A model generated the notes under the pieces. It saw nothing but the letters and a program-made list of their open reading frames with translations. It ran no database searches and was not told where the DNA came from. The position numbers were made by a program, and so were the translations under genes. From assembly GCA_964251385.1 (NCBI GenBank), contig CAXUJK010000001.1, positions 620,001 to 684,000 of the forward strand: DNA of 64,000 bases, written 5' to 3'. Shown in pieces: positions 31,756 to 40,396 of this stretch (the stretch's first letter is position 1; each line of letters begins with the position of its first letter). Source of the DNA: CADCVW01 sp964251385. GTDB lineage: Bacteria > Pseudomonadota > Alphaproteobacteria > Sphingomonadales > Sphingomonadaceae.

Positions 31756-32604
31756 TCAGAAGCGGAAGCTCGCCACCGCCGTCACGCTGTGCGACTCGAA
31801 ATCTCCCTCGCTGCGCGCGAAGTTGGTGCCCGCCGTGTTGACGATCACGAACGGATTGGTCGCGGGCGCGGTGCCGCGGAACGTGCGCACGCGGAAATCG
31901 TCGTCCTCAAGGCTGCGGAACAGGTACATCGCGCCGATTGAGAAGTTGCGCGCGACCTTGATGTCGAACCCGCCGCCCGCGTTGTAGCCGTACGCCTCGT
32001 CGTTCCCGGAATTGACGAACTGGTTCGCCGCGTTGGTCGTGCGGAAGGTGTTGCGGATCTTGCCGTACGAGAACCCGCCCGTACCGTAGATCAGCGTCTG
32101 GCCGATCGCGACACCGGCGCGCGCGCGCACATTGCCGTTGTCGCGCAGGCGGCGCGTCAGCGTGTAGGACGCGGGCGTCGTGCTGAACGCGGTCACGTCG
32201 TCGCGGATGTTCGCGCGCCCGTACTCGCCCACCACGCCCACCACGAAATTGCCGATCTGGTAGTCGAAGCCCAGATGCGCGGACACGTCGTACCCGTCCT
32301 TGTCGTCACCGCATCCGCTGGCGACCGTCGCGCCGCCCGCACCGCCGCCGCAGAAACCCGTCGAGAACGCGTCGGCGCCCGCGCCGGTGCGCACGGTGTC
32401 GCCGAACGTGCCGTCGAGGTTGGTGTCGAACAGTACCGTCTCGTCGTCGTTCTTGGGCAGGAACGCATAGCCCAGGCGAACGCCCGCATACGGCCCCGTC
32501 CAGTCGCCGACATCGGCCGTCTGCGCGGCCGCGGGCGCGGCGGCGAACAGGGCGGCGCAAAGCGTGGCGGCCAAGGCGGTGGTGTTGGCGAAGCGTAGCG
32601 TCAT
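31756..32604 (-). CDS. Outer-membrane beta-barrel protein
   Basis: A 282-residue protein. The signal peptide is TALAATLCAALFAAAPAAAQ. The barrel starts WTGPYAGVRLGYAFLPKNDD and continues with alternating strands (HLGFDYQIGNFVVGVVGEYG, VRARAGVAIGQTLIYGTGGF, FSIGAMYLFRSLEDDDF), ending in the C-terminal SVTAVASFRF strand with terminal Phe, the BAM signal. This is the Omp25/porin-like family of alphaproteobacteria. A loop contains the Cys pair CGGGAGG..GCGDDKDG. It is convergent with the racemase. Confidence 0.9.
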   Translation of the reverse strand: MTLRFANTTALAATLCAALFAAAPAAAQTADVGDWTGPYAGVRLGYAFLPKNDDETVLFDTNLDGTFGDTVRTGAGADAFSTGFCGGGAGGATVASGCGDDKDGYDVSAHLGFDYQIGNFVVGVVGEYGRANIRDDVTAFSTTPASYTLTRRLRDNGNVRARAGVAIGQTLIYGTGGFSYGKIRNTFRTTNAANQFVNSGNDEAYGYNAGGGFDIKVARNFSIGAMYLFRSLEDDDFRVRTFRGTAPATNPFVIVNTAGTNFARSEGDFESHSVTAVASFRF

Positions 32605-32755
32605 CTAAAAATTCCCTTGTCTGCAAATCGTCGATGCACATACGACCGAGAATGTTTCGGGATGCATGGTGCCGAACCGATCCCGGGGGCGCTGTGGCCG
32701 CAATGCAACATGCAGGTTGCGGTCTCGTGTCGGTTGGCGGATGTCGGCGCGAGTG

Positions 32756-33673
32756 ATGGAAACGTCAGCCTACGACCGCGCGCCGACCGTCGGCATCGTC
32801 GCGAACGGCGCGACGGCCATCTCCCGCGCAAGCAGGGCCGCGGCGTCCGCCGGCCTGCGCGTGACCGGTCGATCCGATTTGGCGCAGGCCGCCGAACAGC
32901 CGCCCACCGGCACGGTCCTGTTCGTCGAGGTCGACGCCGATCCCGACATGGAGGCTTTGGCACGTCTGCTCGGCGTGGTCGCCTCGGGCCGCCGCGACGC
33001 GATCGTCTCCACCCCGGCCGCGCTCATCGATTTCGTCGCGGCACACGCCCCCGACCTCGTTCACCAGCTCGCCGACGCCACCGAAGCCGAACGCATCGCG
33101 GCCCTGGCGCTCGCCACCGCGCCGACACCGCTGCGTGTGCGGGACGGCACCGGCGACGATGCCGAACTCATCCGCCTCGCCCGTCTGACGGAGGAAGTGG
33201 CCAGGATCGCCGCCGCGCTGGCCCGGCTGTCGTCCGCCGCCATGGGTGCCCCGCCCCCGCCCCGCCTCGAACTCTCGTCCGAGCCGCCGTCCGAGGCGGT
33301 AAGTGCCGGAGAAATCCGAGGGCTCATCCGCGCCCGCCGCATGCGCGAAAATTATTTCGATGCGGAGCTGTTCGCCGATCCCGCGTGGGACATGCTGCTC
33401 GACCTCGCCGCCGCGAAAGCCGAGGCCGATCCCCCACGCGTCGCGGTCTCCAGCCTGTGCATCGCGGCCGCCGTACCCCCAACCACCGCGCTGCGCTGGA
33501 TCCGCACGCTGACCGACGCCGGGCTCTTCGTCCGTGTCGCCGACCCCGCCGACGGCCGCCGCGTCTTCATCGAGCTTGGCGAAGCCGCCGCCGCGGGCAT
33601 GCGCGCCTATCTGTCGGCGCTGCACCGCCTGGCGAACGCGCCCGGCATGGGTTTGGCGCAGTTCGGCGTCTAG
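32756..33673 (+). CDS. Winged-helix DNA-binding protein
   Basis: About 305 residues. Residues 1-110 have a receiver-like alpha/beta pattern (TVGIVANGATAISRASRAAA, TVLFVEVDADPDMEALARLL) but lack a clear phosphoacceptor triad. The C-terminal 110 residues are a MarR-like winged helix (VAVSSLCIAAAVPPTTALRW, IRTLTDAGLFVRVADPADGR, RVFIELGEAAAAGMRAY). The start is uncertain between ATG 32741 and 32756, both with weak ribosome sites. Its stop shares CTAG with the convergent NtrC-type regulator. Target genes unknown. Confidence 0.8.
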   Translation: METSAYDRAPTVGIVANGATAISRASRAAASAGLRVTGRSDLAQAAEQPPTGTVLFVEVDADPDMEALARLLGVVASGRRDAIVSTPAALIDFVAAHAPDLVHQLADATEAERIAALALATAPTPLRVRDGTGDDAELIRLARLTEEVARIAAALARLSSAAMGAPPPPRLELSSEPPSEAVSAGEIRGLIRARRMRENYFDAELFADPAWDMLLDLAAAKAEADPPRVAVSSLCIAAAVPPTTALRWIRTLTDAGLFVRVADPADGRRVFIELGEAAAAGMRAYLSALHRLANAPGMGLAQFGV

Positions 33674-35127
33674 GCCGCGCTGTCGATCCCCAGCTCGGCG
33701 AGCTTGCGATACAAGGTCGACCGCCCGATCCCCAATCGCCGCGCGACCTCGCTCATGCGCCCGCGATAATGGCCGATCGCCAGCCGGATCACATCCGCCT
33801 CGATCGCTTCCAAGGAACGCAAATGCCCGTCGGGCAGATACAAGGTCACCCCCGCCCCCGAATTCAACGCCGCCGCCGCCGAACTCGCGCCCATCGGCAC
33901 CGCGACGTAATCGTCCGCGCGGCCTGTATAGTTGGACTGCTCGGCAATCCGCGGAAAATCGGCCGACGTCAGCGCGCCCCCCTTGGCCAGCGCCGCCGCC
34001 CGGAACAGCGCGTTGGCCAGCTGCCGCACGTTCCCCGGCCAGCCGTACCGCATCAGCACCCCCAACGCGTCGTCCGCGATCGACAGGTCGCGCATCCCCG
34101 GCTGCTCCGCGATCCGCCCCAGCAGATGCCGCGACAAGGCCGGAATGTCGCTCGCCCGGTCACGCAACGGCGGAATGCTCAAGGTCACCCCGGCGACCTT
34201 TGCGTACAGGTCTTCGCGGAACCGGCCTTCCCGCACTTCGGTCATCAGAGGTTTGTTGGAGGCCGCGACGATGCGGACGTCGACATCGAACGTCCCTCCG
34301 CCGCCGACCGGGTCGACCCGGCTCGTCTCCAGCATCTTTGCCAGTCGCTCCTGCGTTTCGAGCGGCAGTTCGCTGATCTCGTCCAGGAACACCGTCCCGC
34401 CCGCCGCATCGAGGATGCGCCCGGTTCGGTTGTCGAACGCGCCCGGAAACGCGTTGCGCCGGTGCCCGAACAGCTCGCTGTCGATCAAATTGTGCGGGAT
34501 CGCCCCGCAATTGATCCTCGCGAAAGCTTCACGAACCCGCGGGCTGGCATTGTGGATCGCGCGCGCCAGCGTGTCCTTGCCGACGCCCCGCTCGCCTTCG
34601 ATCAGCACGGACGTTTTGCTGCGCGCGGTCTTGGCCGCCACCGCCAGCGCCACCCGGAACTGCGGCGCGGACCCGACGATCTCGTCCAGCCCCAGCGCGC
34701 TCGTGATCTTTTCGGACAACGGCCGCAGCTCGCCCTGCGAACGCCGCCGGTCCGTGCTCGCCTCCAGCGCCGCGAGCAGCCGGTCCGGCGCGATCGGCTT
34801 GACCAGAAAGTCGGTCGCCCCCGCGCGCATCGCGTCCACCGCCACCGCCACGCTCGTCTGCGCGGTCAGCACCAGGATCGGCAGCCCTTCGCGGATCGCG
34901 CGCAGATCCTCGATCAGCGCAGCCCCGGTCGGTCCCGAATCCCAATGATCGAGCAGGACGACCTCGATCTCGTCGCCTTCCTCGCCGTGCAGCAGGCCCA
35001 ATGCGGAATCCGGATCGGACGCCGCGACCACGCGCCATCCGGCACGCGCACCGATCGCGCTCACCAGCCGCCGCTGCGCGGGCTCGTCGTCGATCAGCAG
35101 CAATGCACGTGTTGAGTCTGGCCGCAT
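33670..35127 (-). CDS. NtrC-type response regulator with degenerate GAFTGA loop
   Basis: A 485-residue protein: receiver (1-120; acidic pair D13 D14, phosphoacceptor D60 in VVLLDHWD, K110), AAA+ domain (Walker A GERGVGKDT near 178, Walker B GTVFLDE near 245) and a Fis-type helix-turn-helix at the C-terminus (MSEVARRLGIGRSTLYRKLA). The loop that contacts sigma-54 reads NAFPGA (225-230) instead of GAFTGA, with Pro for the essential Thr. It may therefore work without RpoN or bind it poorly (inference). ATG 35127 has GGGAC upstream. No partner histidine kinase is adjacent. Confidence 0.92.
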   Translation of the reverse strand: MRPDSTRALLLIDDEPAQRRLVSAIGARAGWRVVAASDPDSALGLLHGEEGDEIEVVLLDHWDSGPTGAALIEDLRAIREGLPILVLTAQTSVAVAVDAMRAGATDFLVKPIAPDRLLAALEASTDRRRSQGELRPLSEKITSALGLDEIVGSAPQFRVALAVAAKTARSKTSVLIEGERGVGKDTLARAIHNASPRVREAFARINCGAIPHNLIDSELFGHRRNAFPGAFDNRTGRILDAAGGTVFLDEISELPLETQERLAKMLETSRVDPVGGGGTFDVDVRIVAASNKPLMTEVREGRFREDLYAKVAGVTLSIPPLRDRASDIPALSRHLLGRIAEQPGMRDLSIADDALGVLMRYGWPGNVRQLANALFRAAALAKGGALTSADFPRIAEQSNYTGRADDYVAVPMGASSAAAALNSGAGVTLYLPDGHLRSLEAIEADVIRLAIGHYRGRMSEVARRLGIGRSTLYRKLAELGIDSAA

Positions 35128-35299
35128 ATGTCCCACACCGTCCTGTGATGGCACAAAACTAGGGCAAATGGGTAAACACCGGTTTAAGCGCGCGCCCGAT
35201 GACAAAAGCTCGGCTTTCGTCGGAACAAGGAGGAATTCCCGCTTCCCCTTTCCCCCGCGCGCTTGTTAAGACGCCGTGACCTCCACTTGGAACTCCGAC

Positions 35300-35440
35300 A
35301 TGGCCGCTCCGACCGACCCGCAAGCCTCCGACATGAAGCCGCACGTCCGCGACTATTCGAAGTTCGTCGCGATGTTCAAATGGGGCGCGATCGCCAGCGC
35401 GATCGTGACCGCGATCGTCATCTACCTGATCGCCTCCTAG
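35300..35440 (+). CDS. aa3-type cytochrome c oxidase subunit IV family peptide
   Basis: A 46-residue protein with an acidic start (AAPTDPQASDMKPHVRDYSK) and one membrane helix (FKWGAIASAIVTAIVIYLIA). This is the pattern of the bacterial aa3-oxidase subunit IV peptides. Its TAG is followed at once by the pntAA ATG, so it is the first gene of the transhydrogenase operon; this neighbourhood is common in alphaproteobacteria. It is too short for most gene finders. Confidence 0.85.
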   Translation: MAAPTDPQASDMKPHVRDYSKFVAMFKWGAIASAIVTAIVIYLIAS

Positions 35441-36571
35441 ATGAAGATTGCGGTCGTCGCGGAGACCGCGCCGGACGAACGCCGCGTCGCCGCTACGCCC
35501 GAGACGGTCAAGAAGCTGGTCGCGCTCGGGGCCGCCGTCGCGATCGAAACCGGTGCAGGCCAGGGCGCCTCCATCGCCGACGACGACTTCGCCTCGGCCG
35601 GAGCCACGCTCGCCCCGCGCGCCGCCACGATCGCCGCCGCCGATATCATCCTCGCCGTCCAGGCTCCCGATCCCGCGACGCTGACCGGCACCGCCCCCGG
35701 CGCGCTCGTCATCGCCGCCATGAACCCCACGGGCGACCGGCCGAGGATCGACGCCTACGCCGCCGCCGGGCTCGAAGCATTAGCCATGGAGTGGATGCCC
35801 CGCATCACCCGCGCGCAGTCGATGGACATCCTGTCGTCCCAATCCAACCTCGCCGGCTACAAGGCCGTCCTCGATGCCGCATCCGAGTACGGCCGCGCCT
35901 TCCCCATGATGATGACCGCCGCCGGCACCATCTCCGCCGCGCGCGTGTTCGTCATGGGCGTCGGCGTCGCCGGCCTGCAGGCGATCGCCACCGCCCGCCG
36001 CCTGGGCGCGCAGGTCTCCGCCACCGATGTCCGCGCCGCCACTCGCGAACAGATCGAATCGCTCGGCGCGAAAGCCATCTTCGTGGAGGACGAAGTCGGC
36101 ATCGCGGGCGAAGGCACCGGCGGCTACGCGACCGAAATGTCCGACGCGTACAAGGTCAAGCAGTCGGACCTCGTCTCGTCGCACATCGCCAAGCAGGACA
36201 TCGTCGTCACCACCGCCCTTATTCCCGGCCGCGCCGCCCCGCGCCTCGTCTCCGATGCGCAGCTCGCGACGATGAAACCCGGCAGCGTTCTAGTCGACCT
36301 CGCGGTCGAACAAGGCGGCAACGTCGAAGGCTCCTCGCCAGGCGAAGTCGTCCGCCGCCACGGCGTTAGCATCGTAGGCTACCGCAACGTCCCCAGCCGC
36401 CTCCCCGCCGACGCCAGCGCGTTGTACGCGCGCAACCTGCTCAACTTCCTCACCGCGTTCTGGGACAAGGAAGCTGGACGACCGATCTTGCCGGACGAGG
36501 ACGAGATCGTCCGCGGCATACGCCTGACGCAAGGTGGCCGGATCACCAGCGAAAGGTTGCTCGGCTCATGA
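35441..36571 (+). CDS. pntAA: NAD(P) transhydrogenase alpha subunit, soluble NAD-binding part
   Basis: A 376-residue NAD(H)-binding domain I of the proton-pumping transhydrogenase. It starts MKIAVVAETAPDERRVAATP and contains AMEWMPRITRAQSMDILSSQ, FVMGVGVAGLQAIATARRLG (Rossmann GxGxxG), then ATDVRAATREQIESLGAK. The mobile-loop region and the C-terminal RPILPDEDEIVRGIRL follow. In this split form domain I lacks the membrane segment, which pntAB encodes. The ATG follows the oxidase peptide stop with no gap; its end overlaps the next start (ATGA). Confidence 0.95.
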   Translation: MKIAVVAETAPDERRVAATPETVKKLVALGAAVAIETGAGQGASIADDDFASAGATLAPRAATIAAADIILAVQAPDPATLTGTAPGALVIAAMNPTGDRPRIDAYAAAGLEALAMEWMPRITRAQSMDILSSQSNLAGYKAVLDAASEYGRAFPMMMTAAGTISAARVFVMGVGVAGLQAIATARRLGAQVSATDVRAATREQIESLGAKAIFVEDEVGIAGEGTGGYATEMSDAYKVKQSDLVSSHIAKQDIVVTTALIPGRAAPRLVSDAQLATMKPGSVLVDLAVEQGGNVEGSSPGEVVRRHGVSIVGYRNVPSRLPADASALYARNLLNFLTAFWDKEAGRPILPDEDEIVRGIRLTQGGRITSERLLGS

Positions 36572-37371
36572 ACCGGAATTTGTTGCGCTGCTCGTCGCTC
36601 GCATTGGGAGCATCGATCCTGGTCTCGGCCAAAGCTCCCGTTGAAGGTTTCAGCACCATGTGGCTGATCGAACCGGCATCCCCGCCTATCGACGAAATTA
36701 GCGTCGCCCCGAACGGTTTGATCCTGAAACAGCGTCTGTTGCCTTTGGGGCTCGTCGAATTAACCGACGAGCACAGCATGGGCAAACCAGGCGACAACAC
36801 CGGTGAAACGCTACCGGCGGGAACCGAACTGATCCTCGCGAGCGGGGCGTCCAAGCCCGTTTATTGCGCACTGAGGATCAAGGGTCCGAACGTCTTGTCG
36901 GTGCTCCTCAGTGCCTACGCGAGCGGAAGTCAGCGCTGCTTCATGGACGATGACGCGGACGGCAAGTTCGACCGCAGCTTCTCCGCGACGAGTTCGGTCG
37001 AGACCGTACCGCATCCCGTCGGCCGCGTTCCCAAGGATAGCGAGCCTACCGTCTCGGTCTCCTACCGACCAAAGGAAATCACGGCCTTCAGCGCGCCATA
37101 TTACGTGGGCGTGCAATATTCGGGGCCGGCCAAGATCGGGACCTTGCGCCGTTTCTACACCGTCTACGGCACCGAAGGCAATTGGGGCCGCTTCACCGGC
37201 GAGAACGTCTTTACCAAGCGCGACCGTGAACTTCCCAAGACGCTGGAAGTCCTGGGATCATCGTTCACGGTCTTGGGCGGAGACGGGAAGAACCTTCGCG
37301 TCAAGATAAACCGTTCGATCCCCGCGCAACCTTTCGGCGTTGCTCGTACCGTAACGTTCAGGACGTACTAG
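36568..37371 (+). CDS. Hypothetical secreted protein inside the pnt operon
   Basis: A 267-residue protein with a signal peptide (MNRNLLRCSSLALGASILVS, AKA cleavage). The body is predicted beta-rich with a PAGTELILASGASKPVYCAL segment and an Asp-rich loop (CFMDDDADGKFDRS) that could bind calcium. I recognise no family. It is coupled to pntAA by an ATGA overlap but separated from pntAB by 78 bases. Its base composition is somewhat lower in GC than its neighbours (more AAG/AAT, TTT codons), hinting at later insertion. Function unknown. Confidence 0.8.
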   Translation: MNRNLLRCSSLALGASILVSAKAPVEGFSTMWLIEPASPPIDEISVAPNGLILKQRLLPLGLVELTDEHSMGKPGDNTGETLPAGTELILASGASKPVYCALRIKGPNVLSVLLSAYASGSQRCFMDDDADGKFDRSFSATSSVETVPHPVGRVPKDSEPTVSVSYRPKEITAFSAPYYVGVQYSGPAKIGTLRRFYTVYGTEGNWGRFTGENVFTKRDRELPKTLEVLGSSFTVLGGDGKNLRVKINRSIPAQPFGVARTVTFRTY

Positions 37372-37449
37372 GATGCTTGCGAGCACATCCGGCTGCGATC
37401 CGATCGAAGACTTTATCCTGAACGCTCGTCTCGGGTTTGCAAGCTCCTT

Positions 37450-37734
37450 ATGACCTTCATCTCCATCCTCTCGATCTTCGTCCTCGCCTGCTTCGTCGGC
37501 TACTACGTCGTCTGGCAGGTCACCCCCGCGCTGCACACGCCCCTGATGGCCGTTACGAACGCGATCTCGTCCGTCATCATCGTCGGCGCGCTGATCGCGG
37601 GCGCGGCGGCGGGATCGCCGGTCGCCAAATGGCTCGGCCTGCTCGCCATCGTGCTCGCCAGCATCAACATCTTCGGCGGCTTCGCGGTCACCGCCCGCAT
37701 GCTCGCCATGTACAAGAAGAAGGAGCGGCGCTGA
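37450..37734 (+). CDS. pntAB: NAD(P) transhydrogenase alpha subunit, membrane part
   Basis: A 94-residue protein with three membrane helices (ISILSIFVLACFVGYYVVWQ, AISSVIIVGALIAGAAAGSP, WLGLLAIVLASINIFGGFAV) ending TARMLAMYKKKERR, the PntAB signature. It forms part of the proton channel of the transhydrogenase. Its stop overlaps the pntB start (TGATG). Confidence 0.95.
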   Translation: MTFISILSIFVLACFVGYYVVWQVTPALHTPLMAVTNAISSVIIVGALIAGAAAGSPVAKWLGLLAIVLASINIFGGFAVTARMLAMYKKKERR

Positions 37735-39236
37735 TGCATGAGGCCGCCGCCACCCCCGCCTGGGTCTCCCTCGCCTATCTGATCGCGGGCGTTTGCTTCA
37801 TCCTCGCGCTGCGCGGCCTGTCGCACCCGACGAGCAGCCAGCGCGGCAACCGCTACGGCATGATCGGCATGGCGATCGCGGTCGTGACGACGCTGGTGAC
37901 GCACCTTCCGGCCCTCGACGTGGAAAATGCCGGCACTGCAGCCGATGAACTTCGTATCGAGCTGGCTTTCTTCGATTGGGAAACGGCAGGCCAGATCCTC
38001 GCCGCCATCACCATCGGTGCCGCCATCGGCCTCGTCACCGCGCGCCGCATCGCGATGACCGCGATGCCGCAGCTCGTCGCCGCGTTCCACAGCCTCGTCG
38101 GCCTCGCCGCCGTGCTCGTCGCCGCGTCCGCCTTCCTCAACCCGGAAGCGTTCGGCATCGCCGTCCGCGTCACCCCGATCGCGACCCCCTCCTTCCTGTC
38201 CATCTTCCCCGCCTCCCGCGTCGAACTCGCGCTCGGCGCGGCCATCGGTGCGATCACGTTTTCCGGTTCGATCATCGCGTTCCTCAAGCTCAACGGGAAT
38301 ATGGGCGGCACCCCCATCCTCCTGCCCGGCCGCCACTGGATCAACGGTCTCTTGCTGGCCGCCATCCTAGGACTCGTCTTCTATTTCACCACCGACCAGA
38401 GCCCCTGGATCTTCTGGACCCTCACCCTCCTCGCTTTCGTCATCGGCTTTCTGCTGATCGTGCCGATCGGCGGCGCGGACATGCCCGTCGTCGTGTCCAT
38501 GCTGAACAGCTATTCGGGCTGGGCCGCCGCCGCGATGGGGTTCACCCTCGGCAACACCGCCATGATCATCACCGGTGCGCTCGTCGGATCGTCCGGCGCG
38601 ATCCTCAGCTACATCATGTGCCGCGCCATGAACCGTTCTTTCATTAGTGTCATCGCCGGAGGGTTCGGTGCCGTTGCAAGCGCCGCGGGCGGCCCCGCTC
38701 TCGACCGCCCCTACAAGCGCGGCTCGGCCGAAGACGCCGCCTTCCTCATGAAGCAGGCCGATCAGGTCATCATCGTCCCCGGCTACGGAATGGCCGTCGC
38801 CCAGGCCCAGCACACCTTACGCGAAATGACCGACCTCCTCAAAAAGGAAGGGGTGAAGGTAAAATTCGCCATCCATCCCGTCGCGGGCCGCATGCCCGGC
38901 CACATGAACGTGCTGCTGGCCGAAGCCAACGTCCCGTACGACGACGTGTTCGAGCTCGAGGACATCAACTCCGAATTCGCGCAGACCGACGTCGCCTTCG
39001 TGATCGGCGCCAACGACGTCACCAACCCGTCCGCCAAGACGGACAAGACATCGCCCATCTACGGCATGCCCGTGCTCGACGTGGAAAAGGCGAAAACCGT
39101 GCTCTTCATCAAGCGGTCGATGGGCGGCGCGGGCTATGCCGGCGTCGAAAACGAACTCTTCTTCCGCGACAACACGATGATGCTGCTCGCCGACGCCAAG
39201 AAGATGGTCGACGACATCGTCAAGGCCATGGCCTAG
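37734..39236 (+). CDS. pntB: NAD(P) transhydrogenase beta subunit
   Basis: A 500-residue subunit: about nine membrane helices in the first 290 residues, then the NADP(H)-binding domain III with QADQVIIVPGYGMAVAQAQH (GxGxxA/V motif), AIHPVAGRMPGHMNVLLAEA (loop E-like) and DVAFVIGANDVTNPSAKTD. Together PntAA/AB/B couple proton influx to NADP+ reduction by NADH. ATG 37734 overlaps the pntAB stop. A long inverted repeat follows the stop and may end transcription. Confidence 0.96.
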   Translation: MHEAAATPAWVSLAYLIAGVCFILALRGLSHPTSSQRGNRYGMIGMAIAVVTTLVTHLPALDVENAGTAADELRIELAFFDWETAGQILAAITIGAAIGLVTARRIAMTAMPQLVAAFHSLVGLAAVLVAASAFLNPEAFGIAVRVTPIATPSFLSIFPASRVELALGAAIGAITFSGSIIAFLKLNGNMGGTPILLPGRHWINGLLLAAILGLVFYFTTDQSPWIFWTLTLLAFVIGFLLIVPIGGADMPVVVSMLNSYSGWAAAAMGFTLGNTAMIITGALVGSSGAILSYIMCRAMNRSFISVIAGGFGAVASAAGGPALDRPYKRGSAEDAAFLMKQADQVIIVPGYGMAVAQAQHTLREMTDLLKKEGVKVKFAIHPVAGRMPGHMNVLLAEANVPYDDVFELEDINSEFAQTDVAFVIGANDVTNPSAKTDKTSPIYGMPVLDVEKAKTVLFIKRSMGGAGYAGVENELFFRDNTMMLLADAKKMVDDIVKAMA

Positions 39237-39238
39237 CC

Positions 39239-39328
39239 CCGTCATCTCAGCGCAGGCTGGGATCTCAGGGGTATGTAGCTGCCGGCAGTCGATCCTCCCT
39301 CAGATCCCAGCCTGCGCTGGGATGACGG
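39239..39328. repeat. Dispersed inverted repeat between pntB and folP
   Basis: Arms of about 31 bases (CCGTCATCTCAGCGCAGGCT... and its complement near 39298-39328) differ at two or three positions and enclose about 30 bases with GCCGGCAGTC. A degenerate relative is at 53764. Lies between convergent stops; likely also a bidirectional terminator. Confidence 0.85.
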
Positions 39329-40396
39329 CTAGCTACCCGGCGTCAGCGCCATATCCCGCAAGCCCCGCCACACCCGCAGCGCCTGCACCGTCTCCGCCAC
39401 GTCGTGCACCCGGTGCAGCTGCACCCCCAGCTCCGCGCCCTTGACTGTCACTGCCACCGACCCACCAAGCCGCTCGCCGACCCCCGCCTCGTTCGACAAG
39501 GCCCCGATGAACCGCTTCCGGCTTGCCCCCAGCATCACCGCGCACCCAAGCCCGTGGAACACGGCCAAACCGTTCAGCAACTTCAAGTTATGCGCCAACG
39601 TCTTACCGAACCCGATCCCCGGATCGACCAGGATGCGGCTTCGTTCGATCCCAGCAGCCACAGCCGCGGCGACCCGCGCTTCCAGCCAGTCGTACACCTC
39701 GAGCAACACGTCCACGTAAACCGCCTCGCCCTGCATCGTCTCCGGCGTCCCCACGTGATGCATCAACACCACCGGACACCCCGCCTCCGCCACCACCCCC
39801 GCGGCAAGCGGATCGAAGCTCAGTCCCGACACATCGTTGACCATCCCCGCCCCCACGCCGAGCGCAGCCCGCATGACCGCGGCCTTGCGCGTGTCGACCG
39901 ACACCGCCGCGCCGCCCCGCGCCAGCCGCTCGATGACCGGCTGGACCCGCGCGATCTCGTCGCCTTCCCACACCGGCTTGGCTCCGGGCCGCGTGGACTC
40001 GCCGCCGACATCGACGATCGCCGCCCCCACCGCCGCTTGTGTCCCGCCCGCCGCGGCGGGATCGTCATGCGCGCCGCCGTCCGAAAAGCTGTCGGGCGTG
40101 ACGTTCAGGATGCCGACCACCTGCGGCTGATCCAAGCGCACCACCCGCTCGCCCAGCGTCAGCGGCGCGCGCGCCGAAGTCAGCCTCGCCCAGATCGCGG
40201 ACGCTTGCACCGACCCCGCAAGCCGCGCTTCGATCCCGGCCACCGGCACCAGCTCCGCCGACACCCGCCGCGCGCCCTCCGTCTCGACCCACTCGACGGC
40301 CGAAAACCACAGCATTCCGCCCGCCAGCCGCGCGACCTGCCCGTCGAACCCGAACGGCGCGTCAACGAACCCCGTCGGCCGCAGGTACGTCGTCAC
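39329..40396 (-). CDS. folP: Dihydropteroate synthase
   Basis: FolP condenses p-aminobenzoate with pterin diphosphate in folate synthesis. Motifs: VVGILNVTPDSFSDGG (about 95-110), VDVGGESTRPGA (about 140), MVNDVSGL, VLMHHVGTPETM, RILVDPGIGFGKT and MLGASRKRFIG, in canonical order. It starts at GTG 40396, which overlaps the C13-peptidase stop (GTGA). The 90 residues before the core (TTYLRPTGFVDAPFGFDGQV, GMLWFSAVEWVETEGARR) form a sphingomonad-type N-terminal extension of unknown role. Length 355, longer than the usual 270-280. Confidence 0.95.
   Translation of the reverse strand: MTTYLRPTGFVDAPFGFDGQVARLAGGMLWFSAVEWVETEGARRVSAELVPVAGIEARLAGSVQASAIWARLTSARAPLTLGERVVRLDQPQVVGILNVTPDSFSDGGAHDDPAAAGGTQAAVGAAIVDVGGESTRPGAKPVWEGDEIARVQPVIERLARGGAAVSVDTRKAAVMRAALGVGAGMVNDVSGLSFDPLAAGVVAEAGCPVVLMHHVGTPETMQGEAVYVDVLLEVYDWLEARVAAAVAAGIERSRILVDPGIGFGKTLAHNLKLLNGLAVFHGLGCAVMLGASRKRFIGALSNEAGVGERLGGSVAVTVKGAELGVQLHRVHDVAETVQALRVWRGLRDMALTPGS

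Noticed and set aside
35146..35172. TGGCAC followed by GGGCA, tested as a sigma-54 promoter upstream of the NtrC-type gene
   Set aside because: Spacing between the GG and GC elements is not the required ten bases.
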